In this document: piece by piece, positions 7,904 to 17,384 of the stretch
Layout of the letters: each line of letters starts with the position of its first letter
How positions within the stretch are numbered: position 1 is the stretch's first letter
DNA from: Campylobacteraceae bacterium
GTDB lineage: Bacteria; Campylobacterota; Campylobacteria; Campylobacterales; Sulfurovaceae
Assembly: GCA_026985495.1 (NCBI GenBank)
Contig: JALSQJ010000036.1
Coordinates: forward strand, 1-17,384
Reading direction: 5' to 3'
Length of the DNA: 17,384 nt
The notes under the pieces: model-generated
Database searches by the model: none
Seen by the model: only the letters and a program-made list of their open reading frames with translations
Told to the model about the DNA's origin: nothing
Made by a program: the position numbers and the translations under genes

Positions 7904-8181
7904 AATGGAGTATCAACAGTCACTTTTTTAGAGACTCCTAAAGATGTTAATAGTTTGTCAGAGATGCTAACTAAAGGTAAGTTTTATGGTCAGGAGTTCA
8001 AGACGATAGTAATGTCTATCAACTTGACCTTATTAAGCAGTTTTACTCTATTTCTAATCTCTATGCAAAAGTACGTTTAGTGCGTGTAGTGGGTAATAAA
8101 GAAACAGTTGCCAAAGATGGCACAAAAAAACTCAATCCCTCTTATACAGATGTCCGTTTTGAGTTAAACTATCTATTTTAA
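7904..8181 (+). pseudogene. Remnant of an outer-membrane porin gene, internally deleted
   Basis: Two pieces of coding sequence sit in this 290-bp gap. The first, in the frame of 7904 and directly after the proB stop, reads ETPKDVNSLSEMLTKGKFYG (7934-7990), which looks like the start of a mature Campylobacterota porin (a short helix followed by a GKxxGQ first strand). The second, in the frame of 7981, gives WSGVQDDSNVYQLDL near its start, then strands such as NLYAKVRLVRVVGNK, and ends NPSYTDVRFELNYLF before TAA at 8179-8181. A terminal strand ending in aromatic F is the outer-membrane barrel C-terminal signal. The middle of the barrel (several hundred residues) is missing and the frame shifts between the pieces near 7988-7996. 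There is no start codon or signal peptide. Homology is judged by eye. Confidence 0.65.
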
Positions 8182-8193
8182 AAGGAGTTCTCT

Positions 8194-8940
8194 ATGAAAC
8201 TAAAAATTCTACTATTTTTACTCTTTTCTAACTCTCTTTTTGCCGAGAAAATTACCGTTGCATTAGCAGCTAATGTCTCCTATGCAATTGATGATTTAAA
8301 AAAAGAGTTCCACAAGCTATACCCTAAGATTGATGTACAAATTATCTTAGGTGGAACAGGTAAACTCACAGCTCAAATTCAACATAATGCCCCTTATGAT
8401 ATATTGATGGGTGCAAATATGATGTACCCTCAAACACTCTATAAAAAAGGGTTTGCTACTACTCGACCTCTGGTTTACGCACAAGGCTCTTTGGCATTTC
8501 TATCTAAGAAGAAGCAAGATTTCTCTAAAGGTATGGCACTTCTAAAAGATAAAAAGATTAAACGAATTGCCATTGCAAACCCTAAAACAGCCCCTTATGG
8601 TGTTGCAGCGTTTGAAGCGTTGAAGAGTGCAAAACTTTTAGAGGAGTTAAAGCCAAAGTTTGTCTATGGGGAGTCTATTTCTCAAACTGTAACCTATGCA
8701 ATTAAAGCAACCGATATAGGTATTATTGCTAAATCAGCTCTCTACTCACCTAAGATGGCACACTTTAAAAAAGGTATCAATTGGAGTGAGATTGATACTA
8801 CTCTATATAGCCCTATTGATCAAGGGATTGTTATTTTAAAACATGGAGAGAAGAGCAGTGCTGTTGCTCTTTTTTATGCCTTTATCTTCTCTAAAGAGGC
8901 AGAAGAGATTTTTAAGAAATTTGGATATTTAATACCTTAG
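8194..8940 (+). CDS. modA: Molybdate ABC transporter substrate-binding protein
   Basis: ModA captures molybdate (or tungstate) in the periplasm for the ModBC importer. The 248-residue protein has a signal peptide (MKLKILLFLLFSNSLFA, likely cut before E18). Family motifs are VALAANVSYAIDDL (22-35), GGTGKLTAQIQHNAPYDILM (53-72), NPKTAPYGVAAFEAL (129-143) and DIGIIAKSALYSP (174-186). Relative to the common family pattern, the oxyanion loop reads GGTGKL rather than SSSGKL and the SAD motif is GAN. The start is fixed by AAGGAG (8182-8187) 6 nt upstream, overlapping the end of the porin remnant. modB and modC are not adjacent. It lies between proB and fmt, which are neighbours in C. jejuni, so it seems to be an insertion into a core operon. 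Confidence 0.88.
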   Translation: MKLKILLFLLFSNSLFAEKITVALAANVSYAIDDLKKEFHKLYPKIDVQIILGGTGKLTAQIQHNAPYDILMGANMMYPQTLYKKGFATTRPLVYAQGSLAFLSKKKQDFSKGMALLKDKKIKRIAIANPKTAPYGVAAFEALKSAKLLEELKPKFVYGESISQTVTYAIKATDIGIIAKSALYSPKMAHFKKGINWSEIDTTLYSPIDQGIVILKHGEKSSAVALFYAFIFSKEAEEIFKKFGYLIP

Positions 8941-9028
8941 TAGTTAGGTTATCTCTCTTTGTGAATAGCGTTAACTATAGCAAGATAGATTTTTTGAGTT
9001 TTTTGAGAGATGTCTTAAAAAATATCGC

Positions 9029-9034
9029 TATAAT
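9029..9034 (+). promoter_or_regulatory. Likely -10 (TATAAT) for the fmt-birA-parA-parB genes
   Basis: TATAAT lies 27 nt ahead of the fmt start, in the 121-bp gap after modA. The preceding bases contain a tandem TTTTTTGAG repeat (about 8988-9007) and no clear -35. I see no convincing terminator for modA in the gap. Confidence 0.5.
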
Positions 9035-9061
9035 TTGATGAATAAAATTTGAGGAGAGAAA

Positions 9062-9970
9062 TTGAAAATAGTCTATATGGGAACCCCTCATTATGCAAAA
9101 GAGATACTTCAAGCACTTATTGATGATAAAGAGATAACTATACCTTTGGTAATTACTCAACCAGACCGAAAAGCTGGAAGAAGAGGGGAGTTGAAGGCTC
9201 CAGAGGTAAAAGTATTGGCACAGGAGAATGGTCTAGCTATTTTACAACCTGAAAAACTTTCAGATGATGGTATATATGATGCTATTGTAGAGGCGAAACC
9301 AGACTTCATAGTTGTAGCAGCATTTGGGCAACTTTTACCTAAATCTATTTTAGATATTGCCCCTTGTATTAACCTTCATGCTTCTCTTTTGCCTCAATAT
9401 CGTGGGGCTAGTCCTGTGCAACAGTCGCTTTTAAATGGAGATGAGTTTACAGGGGTAACAGCGATGTTAATGGAAGAGGGGCTAGACTCTGGCCCAATTT
9501 TAGGGTATCGATATTTTAAAATTCCTAAAACGATGCTTTTACCTGAACTGATGAGTCAATTGAGTAGTGATGCATGTAGCTTAATAACTGATGTTCTGCA
9601 CCGATTTGAAACCCTTGCACCAATGGAGCAGAACAGAGCCTTGGCAACACACTGCAAGAAGATTAAAAAAGAGGATGGGTTGGTTGATTTTCGCTCTGCT
9701 TCAAATTTTTATGAGAAGTATAGAGCTTTTGAGGGGTGGCCAGGGGTCTTTTTGGAGGGAGGTCTTAAAGTAAAAGAGGTTACTTTATTAGAAGAGAGTA
9801 GCGTAAACACGATGGGAGTTATTTTAGAGATTAGAGATGAAACCATTGTCGTAGGGTGTCAAAAAGGCTCTTTGGAGATAGGAGTTTTGCAACCACCATC
9901 TAAAAAAGCTGTCAATGCAAAGGGATACTGTGTAGGAAGAGGGTTAAAAGTTGGAACTTCTCTGCTTTAA
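9062..9970 (+). CDS. fmt: Methionyl-tRNA formyltransferase
   Basis: Fmt transfers a formyl group from 10-formyl-tetrahydrofolate to Met-tRNA of the initiator, allowing bacterial translation start. Residues 1-~190 form the formyltransferase fold: IVYMGTPHYA (3-12), QPDRKAGR (33-40), VVAAFGQLLP (84-93), INLHASLLPQYRGASP (103-118) and GLDSGPIL (140-147). The catalytic set N104, H106 and D142 is present. The C-terminal tRNA-binding domain includes FEGWPGVFLE. At 302 residues it is of normal length. The start is a TTG placed 5 nt after GAGGAG (9051-9056); no ATG fits the family N-terminus better. Its last 20 bases overlap the birA gene. Confidence 0.96.
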   Translation: MKIVYMGTPHYAKEILQALIDDKEITIPLVITQPDRKAGRRGELKAPEVKVLAQENGLAILQPEKLSDDGIYDAIVEAKPDFIVVAAFGQLLPKSILDIAPCINLHASLLPQYRGASPVQQSLLNGDEFTGVTAMLMEEGLDSGPILGYRYFKIPKTMLLPELMSQLSSDACSLITDVLHRFETLAPMEQNRALATHCKKIKKEDGLVDFRSASNFYEKYRAFEGWPGVFLEGGLKVKEVTLLEESSVNTMGVILEIRDETIVVGCQKGSLEIGVLQPPSKKAVNAKGYCVGRGLKVGTSLL

Positions 9971-10586
9971 TAATTTGGAATCTACACAACTTTACTTACT
10001 AGAGGAGCTAAAATCAAAACGGTTAGAAGCACCTATCTGTGTGATGGCTAAAGAGCAGACTAAAGGTGTAGGAAGTCGAAACAACTCTTGGGAGGGAGGA
10101 GAGGGAAACCTTTTTTTCTCTTTTGCTCTAAATTTAGATGATTTACCTAAAGATTTACCTTTGAGTTCAGCCTCCATCTATTTTTCATATATCATGAAAG
10201 AGATACTTTGTGAAAAAGATAGCAACATTTGGCTTAAATGGCCTAACGATTTATACCAAGATTCACATAAAATTGGTGGAACCATAACAAAAAAAATTGA
10301 TAATATTTTAGTTTGTGGAATGGGAATAAATTTACAAAAAAATTCAAATAGCTTCAAAGCATTAAATCTCAATGTTGAGCCACAATCTTTGCTAAAAGAG
10401 TATCTATTCTCTTTAGAAAACTCTCCAAGTTGGAAGCATATATTTAGTCTATATAAGATAGAATTTCATAGAAACAAAGAGTATTTTACTCATGTTGATG
10501 GGAAGTTGAAGTCCCTTAAAAAAGCAATTCTATCGGAAGATGGAGCATTAATAATTGATAATAAGAGGGTATATAGTATAAGATGA
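9951..10586 (+). CDS. birA: Biotin--protein ligase, without DNA-binding domain
   Basis: BirA activates biotin with ATP and attaches it to a lysine of the biotin carboxyl carrier protein. Motifs seen: NLESTQ (8-13), the biotinyl-adenylate loop TKGVGSRNNSW (37-47), LKWPNDLY (95-102), HKIGGTI (106-112, with the catalytic lysine K107) and CGMGINL (122-128). At 211 residues it is the monofunctional form lacking the N-terminal helix-turn-helix repressor domain of E. coli BirA. The start is TTG at 9951, inside the end of fmt, with GAAGAGGG upstream (9936-9943); a start here gives the usual distance to the ESTQ motif. The stop overlaps the parA ATG (ATGA), so the two are coupled. Confidence 0.93.
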   Translation: MELLCFNNLESTQLYLLEELKSKRLEAPICVMAKEQTKGVGSRNNSWEGGEGNLFFSFALNLDDLPKDLPLSSASIYFSYIMKEILCEKDSNIWLKWPNDLYQDSHKIGGTITKKIDNILVCGMGINLQKNSNSFKALNLNVEPQSLLKEYLFSLENSPSWKHIFSLYKIEFHRNKEYFTHVDGKLKSLKKAILSEDGALIIDNKRVYSIR

Positions 10587-11407
10587 GTGAAGTAATAACA
10601 ATAGCAAATCAGAAGGGTGGAGTAGGGAAGACAACAACAGCCGTTAACCTCGCTGCAGCATTGGCACAAAGTGGTAAAAGAGTTCTCTTGATTGATGCTG
10701 ACCCACAAACAAATGCTACTACTAGTTTAGGCTTCAATCGTAATGATTATGAGTACAATATCTATCATGTTTTGGTTGGTATTAAAAAGATGTCTGATGT
10801 TATATTAAAATCAGATTTTAAGAATTTAGATATAGTTCCTGCAAATATTGGTTTGGTTGGTGTTGAGAAAGAGTTTTATGACCCAAATAAAAAAAATCGT
10901 GAACTGCTTTTAAAAAAAGCCATTAAGCCAATTAAAGAGAAGTATCACTATATCATTATTGACTCTCCTCCAGCTTTGGGTCCTATTACTATTAACTCTT
11001 TGGGAGCTGCTGATTCGGTAATTATTCCTATTCAGTGTGAATTTTTTGCACTTGAAGGTCTGGCACAACTTTTGAACACAATTAATCTTTTGAAAAGGTC
11101 TATTAATCCTAAGTTAACAATAAAAGGTTTCTTACCAACTATGTTTTCTAATCAAAATAATCTTTCAAAGCAGGTATTAGAAGATCTGTCGCACCATTTT
11201 AAAGATAAACTCTTTTTAACAAAGAAAAAAGAGGTTTTAATTGTGCCTAGAAACATTAAAGTGGCAGAGTCTCCAAGTTATGGAAAACCTGTTACTGAGT
11301 ATGCAAAAAAATCTAAAGGTGCAGCTGCTTATGTTGATTTGGCAAAGTCAATTGTTAAATCAACAAACAGTGCAAAAAAACAAGCATTGAAGATGCAAAA
11401 AGGCTAA
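10583..11407 (+). CDS. parA: ParA/Soj chromosome-partition ATPase
   Basis: ParA ATPases bind DNA non-specifically as ATP dimers and move ParB-parS complexes, helping origin segregation. The 274-residue protein begins at once with the deviant Walker A motif QKGGVGKTTTAVNLAAAL (10-27). It continues with LIDADPQTNATTSLG (36-50), Walker B YIIIDSPPALGP (123-134) and PVTEYAKKSKGAAAY near 237-251. It has no N-terminal helix-turn-helix, matching the chromosomal Soj type rather than plasmid type Ia ParA. Its start overlaps the birA stop, and parB begins 3 nt after its own stop, so birA-parA-parB form one translational unit. Confidence 0.95.
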   Translation: MSEVITIANQKGGVGKTTTAVNLAAALAQSGKRVLLIDADPQTNATTSLGFNRNDYEYNIYHVLVGIKKMSDVILKSDFKNLDIVPANIGLVGVEKEFYDPNKKNRELLLKKAIKPIKEKYHYIIIDSPPALGPITINSLGAADSVIIPIQCEFFALEGLAQLLNTINLLKRSINPKLTIKGFLPTMFSNQNNLSKQVLEDLSHHFKDKLFLTKKKEVLIVPRNIKVAESPSYGKPVTEYAKKSKGAAAYVDLAKSIVKSTNSAKKQALKMQKG

Positions 11408-11410
11408 AAG

Positions 11411-12271
11411 ATGGCATTAGGTAGAGGTTTAGGTGCAATTTTAGAAGAGGTTGGACAAGTTTATGAGAGCGAGATGGGTTCATCGTATAGTGATGGTGAT
11501 GCAATACGTGAGATTAATGTTGATGAGATTTCACCAAACCCTTATCAACCAAGAAAAACATTTGAGAGTGAAGCACTTCAAGAGTTAAGTGACTCTATTG
11601 TTCGTCATGGTCTGTTGCAACCTATTGTTGTTATTGAGAAAGATAATGGTTATCTACTTGTTGCAGGTGAGAGAAGATTACGAGCACATAAACTTGCAAA
11701 TTTAGAGACTATTAAAGCTGTAGTTGCAGATGTAGATATTGATGATGTTAAATTAAGAGAGTTAGCTCTTATTGAAAATATTCAAAGAGAGAACCTTAAT
11801 GCTATTGAGTTAGCTTACTCTTATGATGAGCTTATTAAGGTTTATAAGATTACACATGATGAACTCTCTGATGTGGTAAATAAGAGTCGCTCTCAAATCA
11901 CCAATACTTTAAGACTTCTCTCTCTTTCGACCTATGTTCAAAAGAGATTGACAGATGGAGATATTTCACAAGGACATGCTAAAGTTTTGGTTGGTTTTAG
12001 TGAAAAAGAGCAAAAAATATTAGTTGATACAATCATAGGTCAAAAACTCTCTGTTCGAGAGAGTGAGATGTTGGCTAAAAAGAGAAAGGCTATCAATAGT
12101 GAAGAAGAGTCTGTTCCTATTCAGGAGAAGCCATCTACATTTGTAAATAGCTTTGAGAGAGAGATAAAAGAACGTTTACCTTTTAGATTTAAGGTTAAAA
12201 ATAACGCTTTAGAGATAAACTTCAAAAATTCAGAAGAGGTTGAAAAATTTCTCAATATGTTACCAAAATAG
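11411..12271 (+). CDS. parB: ParB/Spo0J chromosome-partition protein
   Basis: ParB is the CTP-dependent clamp that loads at parS sites near the origin and works with ParA. The N-terminus has the LGRGLGAIL motif (3-11). The ParB/Srx domain includes NPYQPRKTF (43-51), HGLLQPIVV (66-74), the CTP-binding GERRLRAHKLA (86-96) and ENIQRENLN (122-130). The helix-turn-helix for parS lies around 146-170 (HDELSDVVNKSRSQITNTLR), followed by ISQGHAKVLVG (185-195). The last ~50 residues form the dimerisation domain. At 286 residues it is of normal size. No parS-like palindrome was found in the window. Confidence 0.95.
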   Translation: MALGRGLGAILEEVGQVYESEMGSSYSDGDAIREINVDEISPNPYQPRKTFESEALQELSDSIVRHGLLQPIVVIEKDNGYLLVAGERRLRAHKLANLETIKAVVADVDIDDVKLRELALIENIQRENLNAIELAYSYDELIKVYKITHDELSDVVNKSRSQITNTLRLLSLSTYVQKRLTDGDISQGHAKVLVGFSEKEQKILVDTIIGQKLSVRESEMLAKKRKAINSEEESVPIQEKPSTFVNSFEREIKERLPFRFKVKNNALEINFKNSEEVEKFLNMLPK

Positions 12272-12312
12272 ACACATAAACATTCTCTTTGAAGATGCGT
12301 TTAAAATACTCA

Positions 12313-12321
12313 TGATATAAC
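12313..12321 (+). promoter_or_regulatory. Possible distal -10 (TGATATAAC) ahead of the atp operon
   Basis: TGATATAAC resembles an extended -10 with one mismatch. It lies in the 115-bp gap between parB and atpF'. An imperfect stem (CATTCT/AGATG, about 12281-12297) precedes it but has no T run, so I do not call a terminator. Confidence 0.3.
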
Positions 12322-12354
12322 AAAATATTAATCAAATCATTACTCTATCCAAGA

Positions 12355-12360
12355 TATAAT
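12355..12360 (+). promoter_or_regulatory. Likely -10 (TATAAT) for the ATP synthase operon
   Basis: TATAAT ends 26 nt before the atpF' ATG. A strong ribosome site, GGAGGAG (12375-12381), lies 5 nt ahead of the start. This is the only sizeable gap between fmt and the window end, and the natural place for an atp promoter. Confidence 0.55.
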
Positions 12361-12386
12361 ACGCAAAATTTTTTGGAGGAGTTTGA

Positions 12387-12809
12387 ATGCTTGACTTGAA
12401 TCCCGGTTTGATGTTGTTCGTTCTTGTTGTTTTCTTCTCTCTACTCTTTTTATTAAATACAATGCTGTTTCAGCCTCTTTTGAAGTTCATGGACGATAGA
12501 GATGAGAGGATAGCAAACGATTTAAAAAATGCAGAAGAGATGGTGGCTAATAATAGTGGACTGAATGCAAAAGCTGATGAAGTATTGGCTAAAGCGAAAG
12601 CTGAAGCAAATGCAATCAGAGAAAAAGCTGTCAATGAAGCGAAAGCTTTAGCAGATAGTAAAATAGAGAGTAAAGTGAAAGAACTCGATGCAAGTAATGC
12701 AGTATTTATGGCAGAACTTGAAACTGAGCAAGAGAGTTTAAAAAATGAACTCTCTGCACAACTACCAGTTTTTAAAGAGACTTTACAATCTAAATTAAGT
12801 AGCCTATAG
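12387..12809 (+). CDS. atpF': ATP synthase Fo subunit b'
   Basis: Together with b, the b' subunit forms the peripheral stalk that holds F1 against the Fo motor in the inner membrane. The 140-residue protein has a single N-terminal membrane helix (about 7-28, LMLFVLVVFFSLLFLLNTML) followed by the short FQPLLKFMDDRDERI motif and a long charged, alanine-rich helix. It has no signal peptide, unlike the b subunit encoded next. Paired b and b' genes ahead of atpH are typical of Campylobacterota as well as of phototrophs. The a and c subunit genes (atpB, atpE) are not in this cluster. Confidence 0.92.
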   Translation: MLDLNPGLMLFVLVVFFSLLFLLNTMLFQPLLKFMDDRDERIANDLKNAEEMVANNSGLNAKADEVLAKAKAEANAIREKAVNEAKALADSKIESKVKELDASNAVFMAELETEQESLKNELSAQLPVFKETLQSKLSSL

Positions 12810-12814
12810 GAGAG

Positions 12815-13354
12815 ATGATGAGAATTAAAAATATAGCGTTAATCGCAACTGTTTTAGTGCCTTCATTGGTATTGGCTGGACATGGAGAGCATCATGATAT
12901 TAGCATGTTTAACTCTGATTTCTTCTATAGAGTTTTAAATTTTTCTATTTTTGCTGCTCTTATCTATTATTTAGTTGCAAATCCTATTAAAGCATTTTTT
13001 GTAGGACGCTCACAAGGTATTGCTAATCGGTTAGAGGAGATTGAAGCGAAACTTCAAGCTTCTAAAAATGAGCGTTTACTTGCTGAAGAGAATTTAGTAA
13101 AAGCTGAAGAGAGAGCTAAAGAGATTTTATTAGATGCTGGAAATGAAGCTAAAATTTTATCAGCAAATATTAGTGAAAAAAATGATGCTACTCTTCTTCA
13201 ATTGGAGAAACAAGCTAGAGAAAAACAAGAATTAGAAGCTAAAAAAGCAACCAGAGCGACCATTAACTCACTGTTAAATGATGGTTTTGGGAATGATGAT
13301 ATTGCTGTAGATGAGTCTAAAGTAGTTTCACTTATCTCAAATAAGGTGGCGTAA
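12815..13354 (+). CDS. atpF: ATP synthase Fo subunit b
   Basis: This is the second peripheral-stalk subunit. It has an extra N-terminal hydrophobic stretch resembling a cleavable signal (IALIATVLVPSLVLAG, about 7-22), a histidine-rich patch GHGEHHD (22-28), the membrane helix near 37-58 (VLNFSIFAALIYYLV) and then the long coiled-coil stalk helix. Two adjacent ATGs exist, at 12815 and 12818. The ribosome site AGGAG (12808-12812) is only 2 nt from the first but 5 nt from the second, so 12818 (178 residues) is the more likely start. The stop shares one base with the atpH ATG (TAATG). Confidence 0.92.
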   Translation: MMRIKNIALIATVLVPSLVLAGHGEHHDISMFNSDFFYRVLNFSIFAALIYYLVANPIKAFFVGRSQGIANRLEEIEAKLQASKNERLLAEENLVKAEERAKEILLDAGNEAKILSANISEKNDATLLQLEKQAREKQELEAKKATRATINSLLNDGFGNDDIAVDESKVVSLISNKVA

Positions 13355-13890
13355 TGGAAGAGTTAATTGCTAAACGATATGTAAATGCACTTGTTGATTC
13401 AACAACCAAAAAAGAGAGAGCTAATTTTTCTAAGATTCTTCTTGGAATGGCTGAAGCTTTCTCTGATAGTGCTGTTGAAGAAAATTTAACCTCTCCTTTA
13501 GTTTCAAATGAACAAAAAACAGCTATGGTTGTTGAGAGTTTAGGGAGTGATGCAGATGTTAAGTTGGTAAATTTTATTAAAATTATTGGTGAGAATGGTC
13601 GTTTAGACCTCTTACCAACTATTGCTAAAGTTTTAAAACAAGCTATTCAAATTGAGACCAATAAATATGAAGGTGTGGTAACCTCTAGTAACAAACTTAA
13701 AGCTACAGAGCTTAAAGAGTTACAAGAGACACTATCTAAATATACAAATGGTGCAACTGTTAAATTGACACAAGAGAAATCTGATATAGATGGAATTAAA
13801 GTTTCAGTTGAAGATTTGGGTATAGAGGTAAACTTCTCTAAGCAGAGAGTTAAAGAACAGTTAATTGATTTTATTACAAAATCATTATAA
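13354..13890 (+). CDS. atpH: ATP synthase F1 subunit delta
   Basis: Delta caps the F1 head and joins it to the b/b' stalk. The 178-residue protein has the OSCP/delta N-terminal helix bundle (ELIAKRYVNALVDS, 3-16) and the family C-terminal pattern, with VTSSNKLKATELKELQETL (109-127) and then GIKVSVEDLGIEVNFSKQRV (167 or earlier, by eye about 147-166). It starts within the atpF stop codon, so translation is coupled. Length and position between atpF and atpA agree with the usual atpFHAGDC order. Confidence 0.93.
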   Translation: MEELIAKRYVNALVDSTTKKERANFSKILLGMAEAFSDSAVEENLTSPLVSNEQKTAMVVESLGSDADVKLVNFIKIIGENGRLDLLPTIAKVLKQAIQIETNKYEGVVTSSNKLKATELKELQETLSKYTNGATVKLTQEKSDIDGIKVSVEDLGIEVNFSKQRVKEQLIDFITKSL

Positions 13891-13917
13891 AAAAGTAATC
13901 TAACGGAAGGAGTTGCA

Positions 13918-15432
13918 GTGGCAAACAAATTACAAGCAGACGAAATCTCTTCAATAATTAAAGAGAGAATCGCAAATTTTGAAATTGATGTGGATATCAA
14001 CGAAGTTGGTAAAGTAGTAGGGGTTGCAGATGGAATTACATCTGTATATGGTCTTAACAATGTTATGGCGGGTGAAGTCGTAGAGTTTGAAACAGGTGTT
14101 TTAGGTATGGTTCTTAACCTAGAAGAGGCGAGTGTAGGTATCGTTGTTCTTGGTTCTATGGCAGGTATCGTTGAAGGTATGAGCGTTAAAAGAACAGGTG
14201 AACTTCTTAAAATGCCTGTGGGTGATGCAATGCTTGGTCGTGTTGTTAATCCTCTTGGAGAGCCAGTTGATGGTAAGGGTCCAATTGAGACAACAGAGTC
14301 AAGACTTATTGAAGATAAAGCTCCTGGAATTATGGCTAGAAAGTCAGTTCATGAGCCTCTTCAAACAGGTATTAAAGCGATTGATGCATTGGTACCAGTT
14401 GGACGTGGGCAAAGAGAGCTTATCATTGGTGATAGACAGACAGGTAAAACAACTTTAGCGATTGATACTATCATCAATCAAAAAGGTCAAGATGTAATAT
14501 GTATCTATGTAGCAATTGGTCAAAAACAGTCAACTGTTGCATCATTGGTTAAAAAATTAGAAGAGGCTGGAGCAATGGAGTATTCAATTATTGTTAACGC
14601 TTCTGCATCAGATTCAGCAGCATTCCAATTTTTAGCACCTTACGCAGGGGTTACTTTAGCTGAATATTACATGCACTCTAGCAGACATGCAGTTATCTTT
14701 TATGATGACCTTACAAAACATGCTGTTGCTTACCGTGAGATGTCACTTATTCTAAGAAGACCTCCAGGTCGAGAGGCATACCCTGGTGATGTTTTCTATC
14801 TTCACTCAAGACTTCTTGAGAGAGCAGCAAAGTTAAGTGATGCAAATGGTGCAGGTTCAATTACTGCGTTCCCAATCATTGAGACTCAAGCAGGTGATGT
14901 TGCTGCATATATTCCAACCAATGTTATTTCTATTACTGATGGACAAATCTTCTTAGAGACTGACCTCTTTAACTCAGGTGTAAGACCTGCGATTAACGTG
15001 GGACTTTCAGTATCACGTGTTGGTGGAGCTGCACAGATTAAAGCTACTAAACAAGTAGCAGGTACACTTAGACTTGACCTTGCTTCTTACCGTGAGCTTC
15101 AAGCATTTGCACAGTTTGCTTCTGACCTTGATGAACACAGTAGAGCACAACTTGAAAGAGGTGCAAGAATGGTTGAAGTTCTTAAACAAGGACCTTATTC
15201 TCCTGTACCTATTGAGAAACAAGTTATTATGATTTTTGCAGGGGTTAAAGGGTATCTTGATGATATTGCTATTTCAGCTGTAACTAAATTTGAAGCTGAA
15301 CTCTATCCATTTATGGATGCAAAATACTCTTCAGTTGTAGATAGCATTAGAGAGAACAAAAAAATCACTGATGAAAATGAAGTTGATTTGAAAAAAGCGA
15401 TTGAAGATTTTAAAGAATCTTTTACTGCATAA
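13918..15432 (+). CDS. atpA: ATP synthase F1 subunit alpha
   Basis: Alpha is the non-catalytic nucleotide-binding subunit of the F1 hexamer. Its 504 residues include the N-terminal delta-binding helix ([14 protein letters not shown]), the barrel domain, the P-loop GDRQTGKT (171-178), the [11 protein letters not shown] block, [20 protein letters not shown], the [20 protein letters not shown] region and the signature [14 protein letters not shown]. The start is GTG at 13918 with GGAAGGA (13905-13911) 6 nt upstream; the protein then begins MANKLQADE, as in homologues. The codons are the cleanest in the window, in line with high expression. Confidence 0.98.
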   Translation: MANKLQADEISSIIKERIANFEIDVDINEVGKVVGVADGITSVYGLNNVMAGEVVEFETGVLGMVLNLEEASVGIVVLGSMAGIVEGMSVKRTGELLKMPVGDAMLGRVVNPLGEPVDGKGPIETTESRLIEDKAPGIMARKSVHEPLQTGIKAIDALVPVGRGQRELIIGDRQTGKTTLAIDTIINQKGQDVICIYVAIGQKQSTVASLVKKLEEAGAMEYSIIVNASASDSAAFQFLAPYAGVTLAEYYMHSSRHAVIFYDDLTKHAVAYREMSLILRRPPGREAYPGDVFYLHSRLLERAAKLSDANGAGSITAFPIIETQAGDVAAYIPTNVISITDGQIFLETDLFNSGVRPAINVGLSVSRVGGAAQIKATKQVAGTLRLDLASYRELQAFAQFASDLDEHSRAQLERGARMVEVLKQGPYSPVPIEKQVIMIFAGVKGYLDDIAISAVTKFEAELYPFMDAKYSSVVDSIRENKKITDENEVDLKKAIEDFKESFTA

Positions 15433-15444
15433 GAGGGCTAAAAT

Positions 15445-17384
<1,940 letters not shown>

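Noticed and set aside
8941..9061. Tandem TTTTTTGAG in the modA-fmt gap considered as a regulatory repeat or terminator
   Set aside because: Only two short copies, no stem ahead of the T run; chance in AT-rich DNA is likely.
12279..12303. Imperfect hairpin after parB considered as an intrinsic terminator
   Set aside because: The stem has bulges and is followed by A-rich, not T-rich, sequence.
13647..14060. 137-codon minus-strand open frame across atpH/atpA
   Set aside because: Antisense to two conserved ATP synthase genes, with no motifs; a by-product of their codon use.
15010..15025. CACGTG core in atpA considered as parS
   Set aside because: The flanks (GTAT...TTGG) do not form the parS palindrome and it encodes the conserved SVSRVGG motif.

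Overview
This window looks like a piece of a Campylobacterota (epsilonproteobacterial) chromosome, most likely a free-living Sulfurimonas/Sulfurovum-type organism rather than a host-adapted one. The DNA is AT-rich. Promoters carry TATAAT or TGNTATAAT -10 elements without an obvious -35. The gene order obgE-proB-(...)-fmt-birA-parA-parB-atpF'-atpF-atpH-atpA-atpG-atpD is, as I recall it, the arrangement known from Campylobacter jejuni, and in large part from Helicobacter. The genus is an inference; no species-level marker can be read here.

Layout. Bases 1-2645 hold a minus-strand pair with overlapping stop and start: a HlyD-like periplasmic adaptor protein and, downstream of it, a cytoplasmic molybdopterin oxidoreductase with a [4Fe-4S] motif. 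The first ~100 bases may carry the tail of a convergent plus-strand gene. Bases 2646-2720 hold back-to-back promoters, followed by a plus-strand DUF945/YdgA-like envelope protein (2721-4202). Bases 4211-4604, on the minus strand, encode the RNase P RNA (rnpB). Facing away from it is a membrane-anchored TAXI-type solute-binding protein (4672-5970).

From 6018 to the end everything is on the plus strand: obgE (ribosome-associated GTPase), proB (glutamate 5-kinase), the broken remains of an outer-membrane porin gene (7904-8181), modA (molybdate-binding protein), fmt (initiator tRNA formylation), birA (biotin ligase), parA and parB (chromosome segregation), and then the F1Fo ATP synthase genes atpF', atpF, atpH, atpA, atpG and atpD, the last cut off by the window end. 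Many neighbours overlap by 1-20 nt (obgE/proB, fmt/birA, birA/parA, atpF/atpH), which points to translational coupling.

How the parts work together: the right half is core housekeeping (ribosome assembly, translation start, biotin attachment, chromosome partition, ATP synthesis). The left half and the porin-modA insert are accessory. ModA would supply molybdate for enzymes such as the oxidoreductase at the left edge, although the two are 6 kb apart and not in one operon. I see no CRISPR array, insertion sequence, prophage or defence island. The observations most worth a second look are the internally deleted porin remnant with modA wedged into a conserved core operon, an RNase P RNA that seems to lack the usual L15 GGU motif, and the pairing of a molybdoenzyme with an export-type adaptor protein.
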